Source: an uncultured Cryomorphaceae bacterium (GTDB taxonomy: Bacteria; Bacteroidota; Bacteroidia; Flavobacteriales; Schleiferiaceae). From it: DNA of 23,791 bases. A program made the position numbers and the translations under genes. How positions within the stretch are numbered: position 1 is the first letter of the stretch; each line of letters begins with the position of its first letter. A model generated the notes under the pieces. The model saw only the letters and a program-made list of their open reading frames with translations. It was not told the origin of the DNA and made no database searches. The DNA is taken from the NCBI GenBank assembly GCA_937900215.1, contig CALCFH010000141.1:1-23791 (forward strand), in the 5' to 3' direction. Of the stretch, positions 7,136-16,100 are shown piece by piece.

Positions 7136-10100
7136 TTAATGAGGTTAAGTGTTTGGGTATAACTTCTAAAACGATATCGGGTTCCCTGCCGAATGTAGGC
7201 TTCTACTACCGCAGTATAAATGCCCGCAGCCAAGGGAATGCCCTTCATTTTTCCGTCCCAAAGGTCTGTACTTTCATTTGATTCGTAAACCCTTTCTCCC
7301 CATCGGTTGTACACACTGATCCTATAATCCACCAAATCGCAGGCATGGCCTATCTGGAAATAGTCGTTAAGCCCATCGTTATTAGGACTAAAGCTATTGG
7401 GAATATAGAGCTCGCATTCGCAATCGATTACCTCTAAGGTGTAGGAAGCGCGAACGGTTCCGCAGGCATTCTGCATGAAGTAAACGTATTTATCTGCAAA
7501 CACAAAGGCTCGGTTTTCAATGGGTCCACCATCTTGCCACCAAACCGAATCGGCTAGAGCCCTGGGAAGAGAAAAATAAACGGTATCTTCTAAACAAATA
7601 AGAGAATCACAGCGCAGGGCAACAATGCTGTCTTGAAATTCTACCCGAACGGTATCGTAAAAAGTTCCACAGCTGTTGGTAAAAGAGGCCCAATAGGTTC
7701 CTGCCTGCGAGATTAAGCGATCAAAAGAGGTACTTCCATCCTCCCAATTCAACAAATAATCTGGATTGCCGATTAAAAGACTTTCACCCACACAAAGGCT
7801 ACTATCTCTTCCAATATGTAGATCAGGAACGGCTTCACCTAGTATATGTACGGTATCTGTGTAGCTGAAGCAACCATTCGATACGGTAAGCCAATAATCG
7901 CCCGGACTGCTGATCAAGAGAGTATCTGTTGCTGATCCCGTACTCCAAGTATAGGATTCCATATCAGCAGGTCCGCCAACGCTCAGACTTCCACCGTCTA
8001 AACAAATGGGCAGGGGAGGTCCTAGGTCGAAAACAGGCGTATCCTTTATACTTATTACAATGCTATCTCTAAAAGTGTTGCAGAAGCCTACGGCATCTAC
8101 GAAATAAATACCCGGCTGGCTCACCCACCGAAGTTGGTCGGTGCTTCCGTCGTTCCAGGTTCTTCCAAAATAACCCGTGCCAGCATCGAGCAAAAGGCTA
8201 TCGCCGCTGCAAATTGCGGTATCTCTTCCCAAATTCAATTGCACAGGAGGTTCTACCACCAAATCGAATGTGTCAATCAAGGTACCGCAAGCATTGGTAG
8301 CTTGTACCCAATAGGTTCCAGTCTGATTTAAGCTTACGGCTGAGCTTGTGGCGCCTGTACTCCATAAATATGAAGACATAGGCGAAGTAACATTTACATT
8401 CAGAGTGCTTCCCAGGCAAAATTGAAATTCATTGGCCAAAAAGAATTGAGGTGGAGAAAGGAAACTTACTTGGATGGTATCGCGCTCAATCTGACAGGAA
8501 TTGGTTACCTCTACCCAATAACTTCCATTTTGATTTACATTCAACTGTCTATTGGTACTTCCATTCGACCAAAGTGTGTTAAAAGGCGAAGAATTGCTTA
8601 TGCCCGATTGAAGTACGAGCGAACCCCCGCACACTAAGGTGTCTGAACCCAATGAAATAGGCGGAAGGTTTTGATCGGTTTCGATGAAAACGGAATCAGA
8701 GGTTTGTCCACACCCATTGATTAGAGTAACCCAAGCGGTTCCGGGCTGTGTGATTTGTACAATACTATCGGTAGTGCCATCCGACCAAATAAAGGTGTTG
8801 GCTCCTGAGGAAGCAGCATTGAACTGCGCATACATTCCGGGACAGAAAAAGGCGGTGTCGGGCAAGAATGGATTCGGAGCACTCACAACATCCACCCTAA
8901 AACTGTCAGTAAAGCTGCCACATACATTGGTAATGGTATAAAAGTGAATACCCGCCATTGGACTTCTAAAAACCAATCCGGTGTCGCCCGAACTCCAACT
9001 TACCTCAGACGGGTTCCAAGCAAAAGGCAAAGTAGTTGAGGCAGTATCGCCAGCACAAAGGGCCAAAGTGGGTATGGGTGCCGGATTGCTGGGAAGGAAT
9101 TGGGCATCGAGATAAACGCTGTCTCTACGGCTTGTACACGAACTCGTAACGTCTACCCATGCCCAACCTCCTTGATTAAAACTGCTGGCCGGTGTGGTAG
9201 CTCCATTAGACCATAGGTAGCTCAAGAAGCTGCGCGAGGGAACAGTAAAACTAACCGATTGTCCTGTACAAAAAGCAATAGTATCGCCCAAGCTGAAATT
9301 GGGAATGGCGTTGAAGACCACCACTATGGTATCGAAATAGGTTCCACATCCGTTGGTAATCTGAACCCAAAAAGTTCCGCCTATAACTCGAATGCTATCG
9401 GCGGTTGAATTGTTGCTCCACAGTATAGAATTGTAATTGCTAACATTGGGTTTAATCCAAAATCGAGAACAGGTAGTAGTGTCTGAGCCAAGATTGGGTA
9501 TCAAAGCAGATGCAGAACTACTCACCACAAAAACAGCCGTATCGGTTCCACAAGTATTGGTGCCTACAAGCCGATAGGTTCCATCGTTCAAGATGGATAC
9601 TGAATCGCCTTGAAGGCCTCCATCCAACCAAGTATAACTAGTACCAACAACCGGATTAAAAGAATAAGTGAGCGGCTGACCCGGACATTTAAAAAGAGTT
9701 TGAGAGGCGGGCAGAGCCACAGGATCTTCAATAAGTACATACACACTGTCTGTGGCAAAATTGCAATGGGTACTTACGGTTAATCGCACCATTCTGCTTT
9801 GATCAATCAAACTAGTTGGCAAACTACTTCCATCGTCCCAATCATAAGACAGGCTGCTCGGCAATCCAGGATTGAGCAGCAAAGGACCGCAAGAACGAAG
9901 AGTGTCTGAACCAAAAGATAGAGAGTAGCTAGGAACCAATCCAACCACCGTGGTATCTGAAAAGCTTCCGCATTCGTTGGTATACTGTAGCCAATAGGTT
10001 CCTGGATTACTCACACTTATTTGAGGCGCTGTACTTCCTGTACTCCAGTTATAGCTGCTGGCTGAAATACTGGGAGAAAGAATTACTGGATTGCCATTGC

Positions 10101-10857
10101 ACAAAAAAGCGTTTGCTGGAAGGAAGTTTGGATCGGGAATAGGCGCAACTTCAATAGTGTCGGTTATACTTCCACAACTATTGCTCAGAGTGGCCCAATA
10201 CGTACCCGGATTCTGAATGTGAATTCCCGAAGCACTTTGTCCGGTGCTCCACTGAATGGTATGACCTGCAGGAACACTAGGATTTAGATTCAGTCCTGTA
10301 TTTGAACACAAGACTCTATCTGCACCTAGGTCGAGGCTTGGGAAGCTGCCGGGACTCAGTACAATGGTATCGGTACTTTGTCCACAGAGATTGGTGAGCG
10401 TAAGCCAATAGGTTCCCGGTGTGGAAACCTGAATAATGCCGGCCGTTTGGCCTGTGCTCCAAAGGGCACTCACTCCGGCGCCCAAAGGCAAGCCTAAGCT
10501 TCGAGAAGTATTCGGACAAAGAATGGCGTCGGGACCAAGATTTAATGCGGGAGTGGGAAGTACATTCACTGTAACACTGTCGCTCACCGTTCCGCAAATA
10601 TTGGTTACCGCCACCCAGAAGATGCCGCTAGAAGAAACCGTATAGGTAGAATCTGTGCTGCCATCTTGCCATAGATAGGTGGCATTTGGATTAAACGCAC
10701 TTAGAGTGAGGGTAGTTCCAGCACAAATGGTTAGATTCTGACCGAGTACTACTGTGGGTAGACACGACTGTGCCTTCGCCATTCCTGAACCCAATATGTT
10801 CAGAAAAAGGCCGCTAAAAACAAAGAAAAGAATACGGTGTATTCGTCTTAAATCCAT
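7132..10857 (-). CDS. Large secreted repeat protein with gliding-motility-associated (CHU_C / type IX secretion) C-terminal domain
   Basis: The protein has 1241 residues. It starts with a signal peptide (1-29, hydrophobic FFVFSGLFLNIL, likely cut after AKA). About 16 repeats of 67-72 residues follow, to about residue 1140. Most repeats share the pattern LG-x-D/N-x-x-x-C, a central W-S/D-x-G, then GTYWV-x-x-x-N-x-CG-x-x-x-D-T/S. The two cysteines per repeat probably form a disulfide, and the fold is likely Ig/PKD-like (inference). The last ~96 residues (ELYIPNSFSPNNDGLNDYF, then YNRWGERVYES and LWDGK) are the CHU_C domain used for type IX export and surface attachment. I chose the ATG at 10857 over the TTG at 10866. 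It is probably a surface adhesin or structural protein; ligand unknown. Confidence 0.9.
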   Translation of the reverse strand: MDLRRIHRILFFVFSGLFLNILGSGMAKAQSCLPTVVLGQNLTICAGTTLTLSAFNPNATYLWQDGSTDSTYTVSSSGIFWVAVTNICGTVSDSVTVNVLPTPALNLGPDAILCPNTSRSLGLPLGAGVSALWSTGQTAGIIQVSTPGTYWLTLTNLCGQSTDTIVLSPGSFPSLDLGADRVLCSNTGLNLNPSVPAGHTIQWSTGQSASGIHIQNPGTYWATLSNSCGSITDTIEVAPIPDPNFLPANAFLCNGNPVILSPSISASSYNWSTGSTAPQISVSNPGTYWLQYTNECGSFSDTTVVGLVPSYSLSFGSDTLRSCGPLLLNPGLPSSLSYDWDDGSSLPTSLIDQSRMVRLTVSTHCNFATDSVYVLIEDPVALPASQTLFKCPGQPLTYSFNPVVGTSYTWLDGGLQGDSVSILNDGTYRLVGTNTCGTDTAVFVVSSSASALIPNLGSDTTTCSRFWIKPNVSNYNSILWSNNSTADSIRVIGGTFWVQITNGCGTYFDTIVVVFNAIPNFSLGDTIAFCTGQSVSFTVPSRSFLSYLWSNGATTPASSFNQGGWAWVDVTSSCTSRRDSVYLDAQFLPSNPAPIPTLALCAGDTASTTLPFAWNPSEVSWSSGDTGLVFRSPMAGIHFYTITNVCGSFTDSFRVDVVSAPNPFLPDTAFFCPGMYAQFNAASSGANTFIWSDGTTDSIVQITQPGTAWVTLINGCGQTSDSVFIETDQNLPPISLGSDTLVCGGSLVLQSGISNSSPFNTLWSNGSTNRQLNVNQNGSYWVEVTNSCQIERDTIQVSFLSPPQFFLANEFQFCLGSTLNVNVTSPMSSYLWSTGATSSAVSLNQTGTYWVQATNACGTLIDTFDLVVEPPVQLNLGRDTAICSGDSLLLDAGTGYFGRTWNDGSTDQLRWVSQPGIYFVDAVGFCNTFRDSIVISIKDTPVFDLGPPLPICLDGGSLSVGGPADMESYTWSTGSATDTLLISSPGDYWLTVSNGCFSYTDTVHILGEAVPDLHIGRDSSLCVGESLLIGNPDYLLNWEDGSTSFDRLISQAGTYWASFTNSCGTFYDTVRVEFQDSIVALRCDSLICLEDTVYFSLPRALADSVWWQDGGPIENRAFVFADKYVYFMQNACGTVRASYTLEVIDCECELYIPNSFSPNNDGLNDYFQIGHACDLVDYRISVYNRWGERVYESNESTDLWDGKMKGIPLAAGIYTAVVEAYIRQGTRYRFRSYTQTLNLIK

Positions 10858-10863
10858 CCCACG

Positions 10864-10871
10864 CAAATATA
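10864..10871 (-). promoter_or_regulatory. Predicted promoter -7 box for the secreted repeat protein operon
   Basis: The minus strand reads TATATTTG, an exact TAnnTTTG match. It lies only 6 bp upstream of the ATG at 10857, so a transcript started at the usual distance would be nearly leaderless. No good TTTG is seen at the -33 position; instead the spacer holds the perfect inverted repeat at 10874-10889. It may be chance, or transcription may start further upstream. Confidence 0.35.
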
Positions 10872-10873
10872 GC

Positions 10874-10889
10874 CAGAACTAAAGTTCTG
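10874..10889. repeat. Perfect inverted repeat, 7-bp arms, 2-bp spacer
   Basis: CAGAACT-AA-AGTTCTG. It sits just upstream of the -7 box for the minus-strand secreted protein gene, a position typical for a regulator binding site. No regulator gene is adjacent. Confidence 0.55.
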
Positions 10890-10893
10890 ATAT

Positions 10894-10925
10894 AATGAAC
10901 CTTTTAGGGGTTTGAGAGGTTCATT
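10894..10925. repeat. Perfect inverted repeat, 9-bp arms, 14-bp centre, spanning the suf -33 element
   Basis: AATGAACCT (10894-10902) pairs with AGGTTCATT (10917-10925). The TTTG -33 element of the predicted suf promoter (10911-10914) lies in the centre. The placement suggests an operator over the promoter rather than a terminator, as no plus-strand gene lies upstream of it. Confidence 0.5.
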
Positions 10926-10942
10926 TTTCTCACGTACTTTTG
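10911..10942 (+). promoter_or_regulatory. Predicted suf operon promoter
   Basis: TTTG at 10911-10914, a 20-nt spacer, then TACTTTTG at 10935-10942. Both elements match the Bacteroidota sigma-ABfr consensus (TTTG, 17-23 nt, TAnnTTTG), making this the best promoter in the window. Transcription would begin near 10949, which rules out the TTG at 10912 as the start of the first suf gene and supports the ATG at 10966. Confidence 0.7.
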
Positions 10943-10944
10943 TA

Positions 10945-10961
10945 TTTAGATTCAGTCTAAA
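10945..10961. promoter_or_regulatory. Candidate operator: 17-bp palindrome at the suf transcription start
   Basis: TTTAGATTCAGTCTAAA is an odd-centred palindrome with 7 of 8 arm positions matching around C10953. It overlaps the predicted transcription start and ends 4 nt before the ATG. In form (TTAG...CTAA with a central base) it recalls operators of DtxR-family metal-dependent repressors, which would fit iron control of suf. That assignment is inference, as no regulator gene is present. Confidence 0.45.
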
Positions 10962-10965
10962 CAAA

Positions 10966-11295
10966 ATGATAAGCATTTCCGACTCCGCATTGAAGCAACT
11001 GGCTTCTTTAATTCAGGCCGATGGCAAGAATACCACAGACACATTTGTTCGCGTTGGCTTACAAAGTGGTGGTTGTTCAGGTCTTTCGTATGACCTCACC
11101 TTCGATGAGCAGAAAAAAGAAACGGATCAAAGTTTTGCTTTCGAGGGAATTACTCTTCTCGTTGACAAAAAGAGCCTTTTGTATTTAGTAGGTACAACTT
11201 TAGAATACTCTTCCGGACTCAATGGAAAAGGCTTTGTATTTCAGAATCCGAATGCAACACGCACCTGCGGCTGTGGCGAAAGCTTCGCAGTTTAA
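10966..11295 (+). CDS. sufA: A-type iron-sulfur carrier (HesB/IscA/SufA family)
   Basis: A-type proteins carry assembled Fe-S clusters from the SufBCD scaffold to target enzymes. The 109-residue protein has the three invariant cysteines: Cys37 in SGGCSG, and Cys101 and Cys103 in the C-terminal TCGCG. The start at the ATG 10966 follows from the promoter at 10911-10942 and from family length; the upstream TTG at 10912 lies within the promoter. It opens the suf operon, 17 nt before sufB. Family members (SufA, IscA, ErpA) cannot be told apart by motif, so the symbol rests on position. Confidence 0.93.
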   Translation: MISISDSALKQLASLIQADGKNTTDTFVRVGLQSGGCSGLSYDLTFDEQKKETDQSFAFEGITLLVDKKSLLYLVGTTLEYSSGLNGKGFVFQNPNATRTCGCGESFAV

Positions 11296-11312
11296 ATCAA
11301 GAATCTCCCCCT

Positions 11313-12743
11313 ATGGAAATATTAGATAAAATTACCAAGTCGGACTACAAATACGGTTTCACCACCGATATTGAGTCCGACAAGGCGCCTAACGGCATCA
11401 ATGAAGACATTATTCGGCTTATTTCTTCCAAAAAGAACGAGCCTGAATGGATGCTTCAATGGAGGCTTGAGGCTTTCGCCATCTGGCAAGAAATGAAAGA
11501 GCCCGAATGGGCCAATGTTACCTATAAGAAACCCGATTTCAACGCCATCTCCTATTATTCGGCCCCTAAATCCAAAAAGGTTTTAGATAGCTTAGATGAG
11601 GTAGATCCTGAATTGTTAAAGACTTTTGCCAAATTGGGCATCAGCTTAGACGAGCAGAAAAGGCTCAGTGGTGTGGCCATAGATATAGTGGTAGATAGCG
11701 TAAGTGTTAAAACCACCTTCAAGGCCAAATTGGCAGAACTGGGAATTATCTTCTGTTCTATGACTGAGGCCATTCATGAACATCCTGAATTAGTGCAGAA
11801 ATATTTGGGAAGAGTGGTTCCGCGGACAGACAATTTCTATGCGGCATTGAACTCGGCGGTCTTTACAGATGGATCGTTTTGCTTTATCCCAAAAGGGGTG
11901 CGTTGTCCAATGGAACTTAGCACCTATTTCCGTATCAATGAATCGGGAACGGGTCAGTTTGAGCGCACCTTGGTAATCGCAGACGAAGATTCGTACGTAA
12001 GTTATTTAGAAGGATGCACTGCGCCCATGCGCGATGAAAACCAATTGCACGCTGCCGTTGTGGAACTGTTTGCCATGGACGGTGCCGAAATAAAATATTC
12101 TACCGTGCAGAACTGGTATCCCGGAGATGTAAACGGATTGGGAGGTGTTTTTAACTTCGTAACCAAAAGAGGCATTTGCGAGCGAAACGCAAAAATCTCA
12201 TGGACCCAAGTAGAAACCGGTTCGGCGGTTACTTGGAAGTATCCTAGTTGCATTTTAAAAGGCGAAAATTCAGTTGGAGAATTTTATTCAGTAGCCGTTA
12301 CCAACAATTATCAGCAGGCCGATACGGGCACCAAGATGATTCACCTAGGAAAGAATACCAAGAGTACCATTATATCTAAAGGCATCTGTGCAGGAAAAAG
12401 CAATGGAAGCTATCGCGGCCTAGTGAAAATTGGTCCACGTGCAGACAATGCGCGCAACTTCTCTCAATGCGACTCCTTATTAATGGGCGATGGATGTGGT
12501 TCGCACACCTTCCCCTACATAGAAATAGCCAACAAAAGTGCTCAAGTAGAGCATGAGGCCGCTACCTCTAAAATTGGAGAAGACCAATTGTTCTACTGCA
12601 ACCAAAGAGGTATTCCAACCGAAGAGGCCATTGCACTTATTGTAAATGGCTATTGCAAAGATGTTCTCAGCCAGCTTCCTATGGAGTTTGCGGTAGAAGC
12701 TCAAAAGCTGCTTGCCGTGAGTCTAGAAGGCAGCGTAGGTTAG
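11313..12743 (+). CDS. sufB: Fe-S cluster assembly scaffold protein SufB
   Basis: SufB is the core scaffold on which sulfur from SufS/SufE and iron are assembled into clusters, as part of SufBC2D. The 476-residue protein has the typical N-terminal helical region (SDYKYGFTTDIES) and a right-handed beta-helix core. In NFSQCDSLLMG, Cys386 matches the essential cysteine (Cys405 of E. coli). VEHEAATSKIGEDQLFYC contains the conserved glutamate next to it. FCFIPKGVRCPMELSTYFRIN and GCTAPMR are family signatures. It lies 17 nt after the A-type carrier and 40 nt before sufC, the largest gap in the operon. Confidence 0.98.
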   Translation: MEILDKITKSDYKYGFTTDIESDKAPNGINEDIIRLISSKKNEPEWMLQWRLEAFAIWQEMKEPEWANVTYKKPDFNAISYYSAPKSKKVLDSLDEVDPELLKTFAKLGISLDEQKRLSGVAIDIVVDSVSVKTTFKAKLAELGIIFCSMTEAIHEHPELVQKYLGRVVPRTDNFYAALNSAVFTDGSFCFIPKGVRCPMELSTYFRINESGTGQFERTLVIADEDSYVSYLEGCTAPMRDENQLHAAVVELFAMDGAEIKYSTVQNWYPGDVNGLGGVFNFVTKRGICERNAKISWTQVETGSAVTWKYPSCILKGENSVGEFYSVAVTNNYQQADTGTKMIHLGKNTKSTIISKGICAGKSNGSYRGLVKIGPRADNARNFSQCDSLLMGDGCGSHTFPYIEIANKSAQVEHEAATSKIGEDQLFYCNQRGIPTEEAIALIVNGYCKDVLSQLPMEFAVEAQKLLAVSLEGSVG

Positions 12744-12783
12744 AAGTAGTTAAAAATCCCCTTAAAAAATCAGTCATTTCCGT

Positions 12784-13539
12784 ATGCTTCACATAAAGAA
12801 TTTACACGCCTCCATAGAGGACAACAAAATATTAAAAGGCATTAATCTAGAGGTAAGACCCGGTGAGGTGCATGCCATCATGGGCCCGAATGGTTCTGGA
12901 AAGAGTACTCTTTCTTCGGTAATAGCCGGCAGAGAAGAATATGAGGTAACCGAGGGATCGATAGAATTTCTCAACGAGGATCTTTTGAGCCTTTCGCCCG
13001 AGGAAAGAGCCCACGCAGGTATTTTCCTTTCTTTTCAATATCCTGTAGAAATACCTGGAGTAAGTCTTACCAATTTCATCAAAACATCGATGAATGAGAC
13101 CCGCAAGGCTAAAGGCTTAGAACCCTATCCCGCCAAAGACCTTTTGAAGAAGATGCGCGATTGCCTGGAACTATTGGAAATGGACAAAGGCTTTTTGAGT
13201 CGTTCTTTAAACGAAGGTTTTTCAGGTGGCGAAAAGAAGCGAAACGAAATTTTCCAAATGGCACTGCTCGAACCCAAATTGGCCATTCTAGATGAAACCG
13301 ATTCTGGATTAGACATTGATGCCTTGAGAATTGTTGCCAGCGGAGTAAACAAATTGCGCTCGCCCAAGAAATCATTCGTTCTCATTACGCATTATCAGCG
13401 CTTGCTCAATTATATAGAGCCCGATTATGTACATGTTCTCTTCAACGGGAAAATTGTGCGCAGCGGAGGCAAGGAGCTCGCTCATGAGCTGGAAAGCAAA
13501 GGCTACGACTGGATTAAACAAGAATTGGCTGAGGTATGA
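12784..13539 (+). CDS. sufC: Fe-S cluster assembly ATPase SufC
   Basis: SufC is the soluble ABC-type ATPase of the SufBC2D complex; ATP binding drives the shape change that opens the SufB-SufD interface. The 251-residue protein has Walker A GPNGSGKST (34-42), the ABC signature within LNEGFSGGEKKR (142-153), Walker B LAILDETDSGLDIDA (167-181) and the switch histidine in VLITHYQRLL. Its signature differs from transporters in the usual SufC way (FSGGE). The TGA stop overlaps the sufD ATG as ATGA, implying coupled translation of the two partners. Confidence 0.98.
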   Translation: MLHIKNLHASIEDNKILKGINLEVRPGEVHAIMGPNGSGKSTLSSVIAGREEYEVTEGSIEFLNEDLLSLSPEERAHAGIFLSFQYPVEIPGVSLTNFIKTSMNETRKAKGLEPYPAKDLLKKMRDCLELLEMDKGFLSRSLNEGFSGGEKKRNEIFQMALLEPKLAILDETDSGLDIDALRIVASGVNKLRSPKKSFVLITHYQRLLNYIEPDYVHVLFNGKIVRSGGKELAHELESKGYDWIKQELAEV

Positions 13540-14861
13540 GCGTAGAATTACTAGCCGATAAGCTGTCTTCTTCTTTCATTGTTTTTGAAAACGAATTGAA
13601 CGGAGAAACCAAGACCGATTTGCACCGCATCCGCAGAGAATCGATGGAGCTTTTCGAGAAAAAAGGTTTTCCCTCCATTCGCCATGAAGATTGGAAGTAC
13701 ACCAGCTTAAAACCTGTACTTAAACACGATTATAAAGTATTTCATAAAGGAGATCAAGCCCTTGATTTCAGCGACATTAAGAAATTCTTTATTCACGATA
13801 TAGATACCCACAAAATTGTTTTTGTCAACGGGGTATACAGTAGTTGGTTGAGTGAAACCACCCACCAAGGCTACGACGTTTGCACCTTCTCTGCCGCTTT
13901 GCGCAGGCACCGTGATGTTACAGATAGGTATTTCAGCAAAGCCGCAGACAACAGTTCTGCCATGGTTGCCTTGAATACCGCTTTTGCACAAGAAGGAGCC
14001 TACATACGAATGACCAAAGGGGCGTCGGCAATCAAGCCTGTTGAGATCATTCACTTTACTACCGAAGAGGCGGGTAGCTTGCTCAATCAGCCCCGCAATC
14101 TCATTGTGTTAGAAGAGGGTTCGGATGTACAAATCATAGAGCGCCACCAGAGCCTAGGCTCAAAGCCCGTCTTTACCAATTCTGTTTCTGAGATTTTTGT
14201 GCATGCCAATGCTTCGCTAGAATTGTATAGGGTGCAAAACGATGCCAATACAGCCAGCATTGTAGATCATACCAGTATTCAGCAACACAGAGACAGCCGA
14301 GTGCGTACTGCCGTTTTTTCTTTAGGCGGAAAGCTTATGCGCAACGATCTAAATATTGCCTTTTTAGGAGAGAACGCAGAGGCCCATTTAGATGGATTAA
14401 CCCTTCTAGACGACGGCCAACATGCAGATCATCACACCCGTGTAGACCACAGAGTGCCGCATTGCAACAGCTTCGAAATGTATAAAGGCATTTACGATGG
14501 CAACTCCAAAGGGGTTTTTAACGGACAAATAATGGTTCGTCCGCATGCACAGAAAACCAATGCCTTCCAGCAAAACAACAACATCATCTTGGGCGAAAAG
14601 GCGTCGGTAGACACCAAGCCTCAACTGGAGATCTTTGCAGACGATGTAAAGTGCTCTCACGGTTGTACCGTTGGTCAGCTCGATGATGAGGCCTTGTTTT
14701 ATTTGAGAAGTCGAGGTATTCCGGAGCACGAAGCAAAAGCTTTATTGCTCTACGCCATAGGCGATGAGGTAATTGGAAAGGTTCGATTGAAAGAGCTGCG
14801 CAATAGACTACACAAATTAATGGCCAAGAAACTTAACGTCGATTTCCAAATGGAAATCTAA
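13536..14861 (+). CDS. sufD: Fe-S cluster assembly protein SufD
   Basis: SufD is the SufB paralogue that pairs with it in SufBC2D and helps bring iron to the nascent cluster. The 441-residue protein has the beta-helix core and the C-terminal signature DVKCSHGCTVGQLDDEALFYLRSRGI (about 371-396, with individual residues read in the frame), where His375 matches the conserved histidine (His360 in E. coli). The N-terminal helical part includes HEDWKYTSLKP. The start ATG overlaps the sufC stop. sufS follows after 18 nt. Nothing is unusual in length or order. Confidence 0.97.
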   Translation: MSVELLADKLSSSFIVFENELNGETKTDLHRIRRESMELFEKKGFPSIRHEDWKYTSLKPVLKHDYKVFHKGDQALDFSDIKKFFIHDIDTHKIVFVNGVYSSWLSETTHQGYDVCTFSAALRRHRDVTDRYFSKAADNSSAMVALNTAFAQEGAYIRMTKGASAIKPVEIIHFTTEEAGSLLNQPRNLIVLEEGSDVQIIERHQSLGSKPVFTNSVSEIFVHANASLELYRVQNDANTASIVDHTSIQQHRDSRVRTAVFSLGGKLMRNDLNIAFLGENAEAHLDGLTLLDDGQHADHHTRVDHRVPHCNSFEMYKGIYDGNSKGVFNGQIMVRPHAQKTNAFQQNNNIILGEKASVDTKPQLEIFADDVKCSHGCTVGQLDDEALFYLRSRGIPEHEAKALLLYAIGDEVIGKVRLKELRNRLHKLMAKKLNVDFQMEI

Positions 14862-14879
14862 TAACCCCCCACCTCAGTT

Positions 14880-16091
14880 ATGGAAAGGCATATAGCCTCT
14901 ATTCGGGAACAGTTTCCCATTTTAAAGACTCAGGTAAATGGAAAGCCGCTGGTGTATCTAGACAATGCCGCCAGTACCCAAAAACCCACCAGAGTGGTCA
15001 ATGCCATTGCGCAGTATTACAATACCAGTCACTCCAATGTACACCGTGGAGTGCATAGCCTAAGTCAGAAAGCTACCCAACTTTTTGAAGAGGCGAGGGA
15101 AGCGGTTAGAGCACATCTGAATGCAGCATCATCAGATGAAATCATTTTCACCAAAGGCTGTACAGATGCCATCAATACGGTAGCTTCTGGATACGAACGC
15201 TTGCTTAAAAAGGGCGATGAAGTACTGATCTCCCACCTAGAGCATCACTCCAATATCGTTCCCTGGCAGATGGCTTGCGAACGAAGCGGTGCCAGCTTGA
15301 AGATTATTCCAATGAACCACAAAGGCGAGTTGGAATGGAGCGCCTCTCTTTTGAGCTCTCGAACCAAAATAGTGGCCGTAAATCATGTGAGCAATGCACT
15401 GGGAACCATTAATCCCATCCAACAAATTATTGCCGATGCCCATGCTGTTTCAGCGGCTGTGCTTATTGATGGGGCCCAAGCAACGCCGCATTTTTCGGTA
15501 GATGTTCAAACCCTCGATGCCGATTTTTATACCTTCAGCGGACATAAAGTATACGGACCAACCGGCATTGGTGTTTTGTATGGAAAGAGGTCGTTTTTAG
15601 AAATGCTTCCACCCTATCAAGGCGGCGGAGACATGATTAAAACCGTTACGTTTAGCAAAACTACCTATGCACCCATCCCCTTCAAATTTGAAGCGGGAAC
15701 ACCGAATATGGCTGGCGCCATTGGCTTGCATGAAGCGCTGAACTTTATGAGCGACATTGGTTTAGAGAATATCGCCAGCTATGAAAACCAATTGCTCCAA
15801 TATGCCAATGAAGAACTTTCTAGAATTCCAGGCATCCGATTTATTGGAACGGCAGAGAACAAAGCTTCGGTGCTTTCTTTTTTGGTGGAAGGTGCCCATC
15901 CTTACGATGTGGGTGTGCTTCTAGATCAAATGGGAATTGCGGTACGAACAGGACATCATTGCACTCAGCCGATAATGGATTATTTCGAAATTCCAGGTAC
16001 AGTGCGCGCCTCCTTCGGCATGTACAACACCATGGAAGAAGTAGATCAATTGGTTCGAGGCGTAATGCGATCGGCTTCGATGCTGGTTTAA
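14880..16091 (+). CDS. sufS: Cysteine desulfurase SufS
   Basis: SufS is a PLP enzyme that takes sulfur from cysteine, leaving alanine, and holds it as a persulfide for transfer to SufE. The 403-residue protein shows the group II signature: PLP lysine Lys223 in FSGHKVYGPTGIGVLYG and the active-site Cys361 in RTGHHCTQP, followed directly by the structured segment VRASFGMYNT. The N terminus VYLDNAASTQKPTRVV and HRGVHSLSQKAT are typical. It lies 18 nt after sufD and 9 nt before sufE, its persulfide acceptor. Confidence 0.98.
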   Translation: MERHIASIREQFPILKTQVNGKPLVYLDNAASTQKPTRVVNAIAQYYNTSHSNVHRGVHSLSQKATQLFEEAREAVRAHLNAASSDEIIFTKGCTDAINTVASGYERLLKKGDEVLISHLEHHSNIVPWQMACERSGASLKIIPMNHKGELEWSASLLSSRTKIVAVNHVSNALGTINPIQQIIADAHAVSAAVLIDGAQATPHFSVDVQTLDADFYTFSGHKVYGPTGIGVLYGKRSFLEMLPPYQGGGDMIKTVTFSKTTYAPIPFKFEAGTPNMAGAIGLHEALNFMSDIGLENIASYENQLLQYANEELSRIPGIRFIGTAENKASVLSFLVEGAHPYDVGVLLDQMGIAVRTGHHCTQPIMDYFEIPGTVRASFGMYNTMEEVDQLVRGVMRSASMLV

Positions 16092-16100
16092 AATAGAAGT

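Noticed and set aside
10894..10928. The 9-bp inverted repeat followed by TTTTT read as an intrinsic terminator
   Set aside because: No plus-strand gene lies upstream to be terminated, the T tract partly pairs into the stem, and the centre holds the suf -33 element.
10912..10965. Start of the A-type carrier at the TTG at 10912
   Set aside because: The codon overlaps the -33 element of the promoter, and the family N terminus starts at the ATG at 10966.
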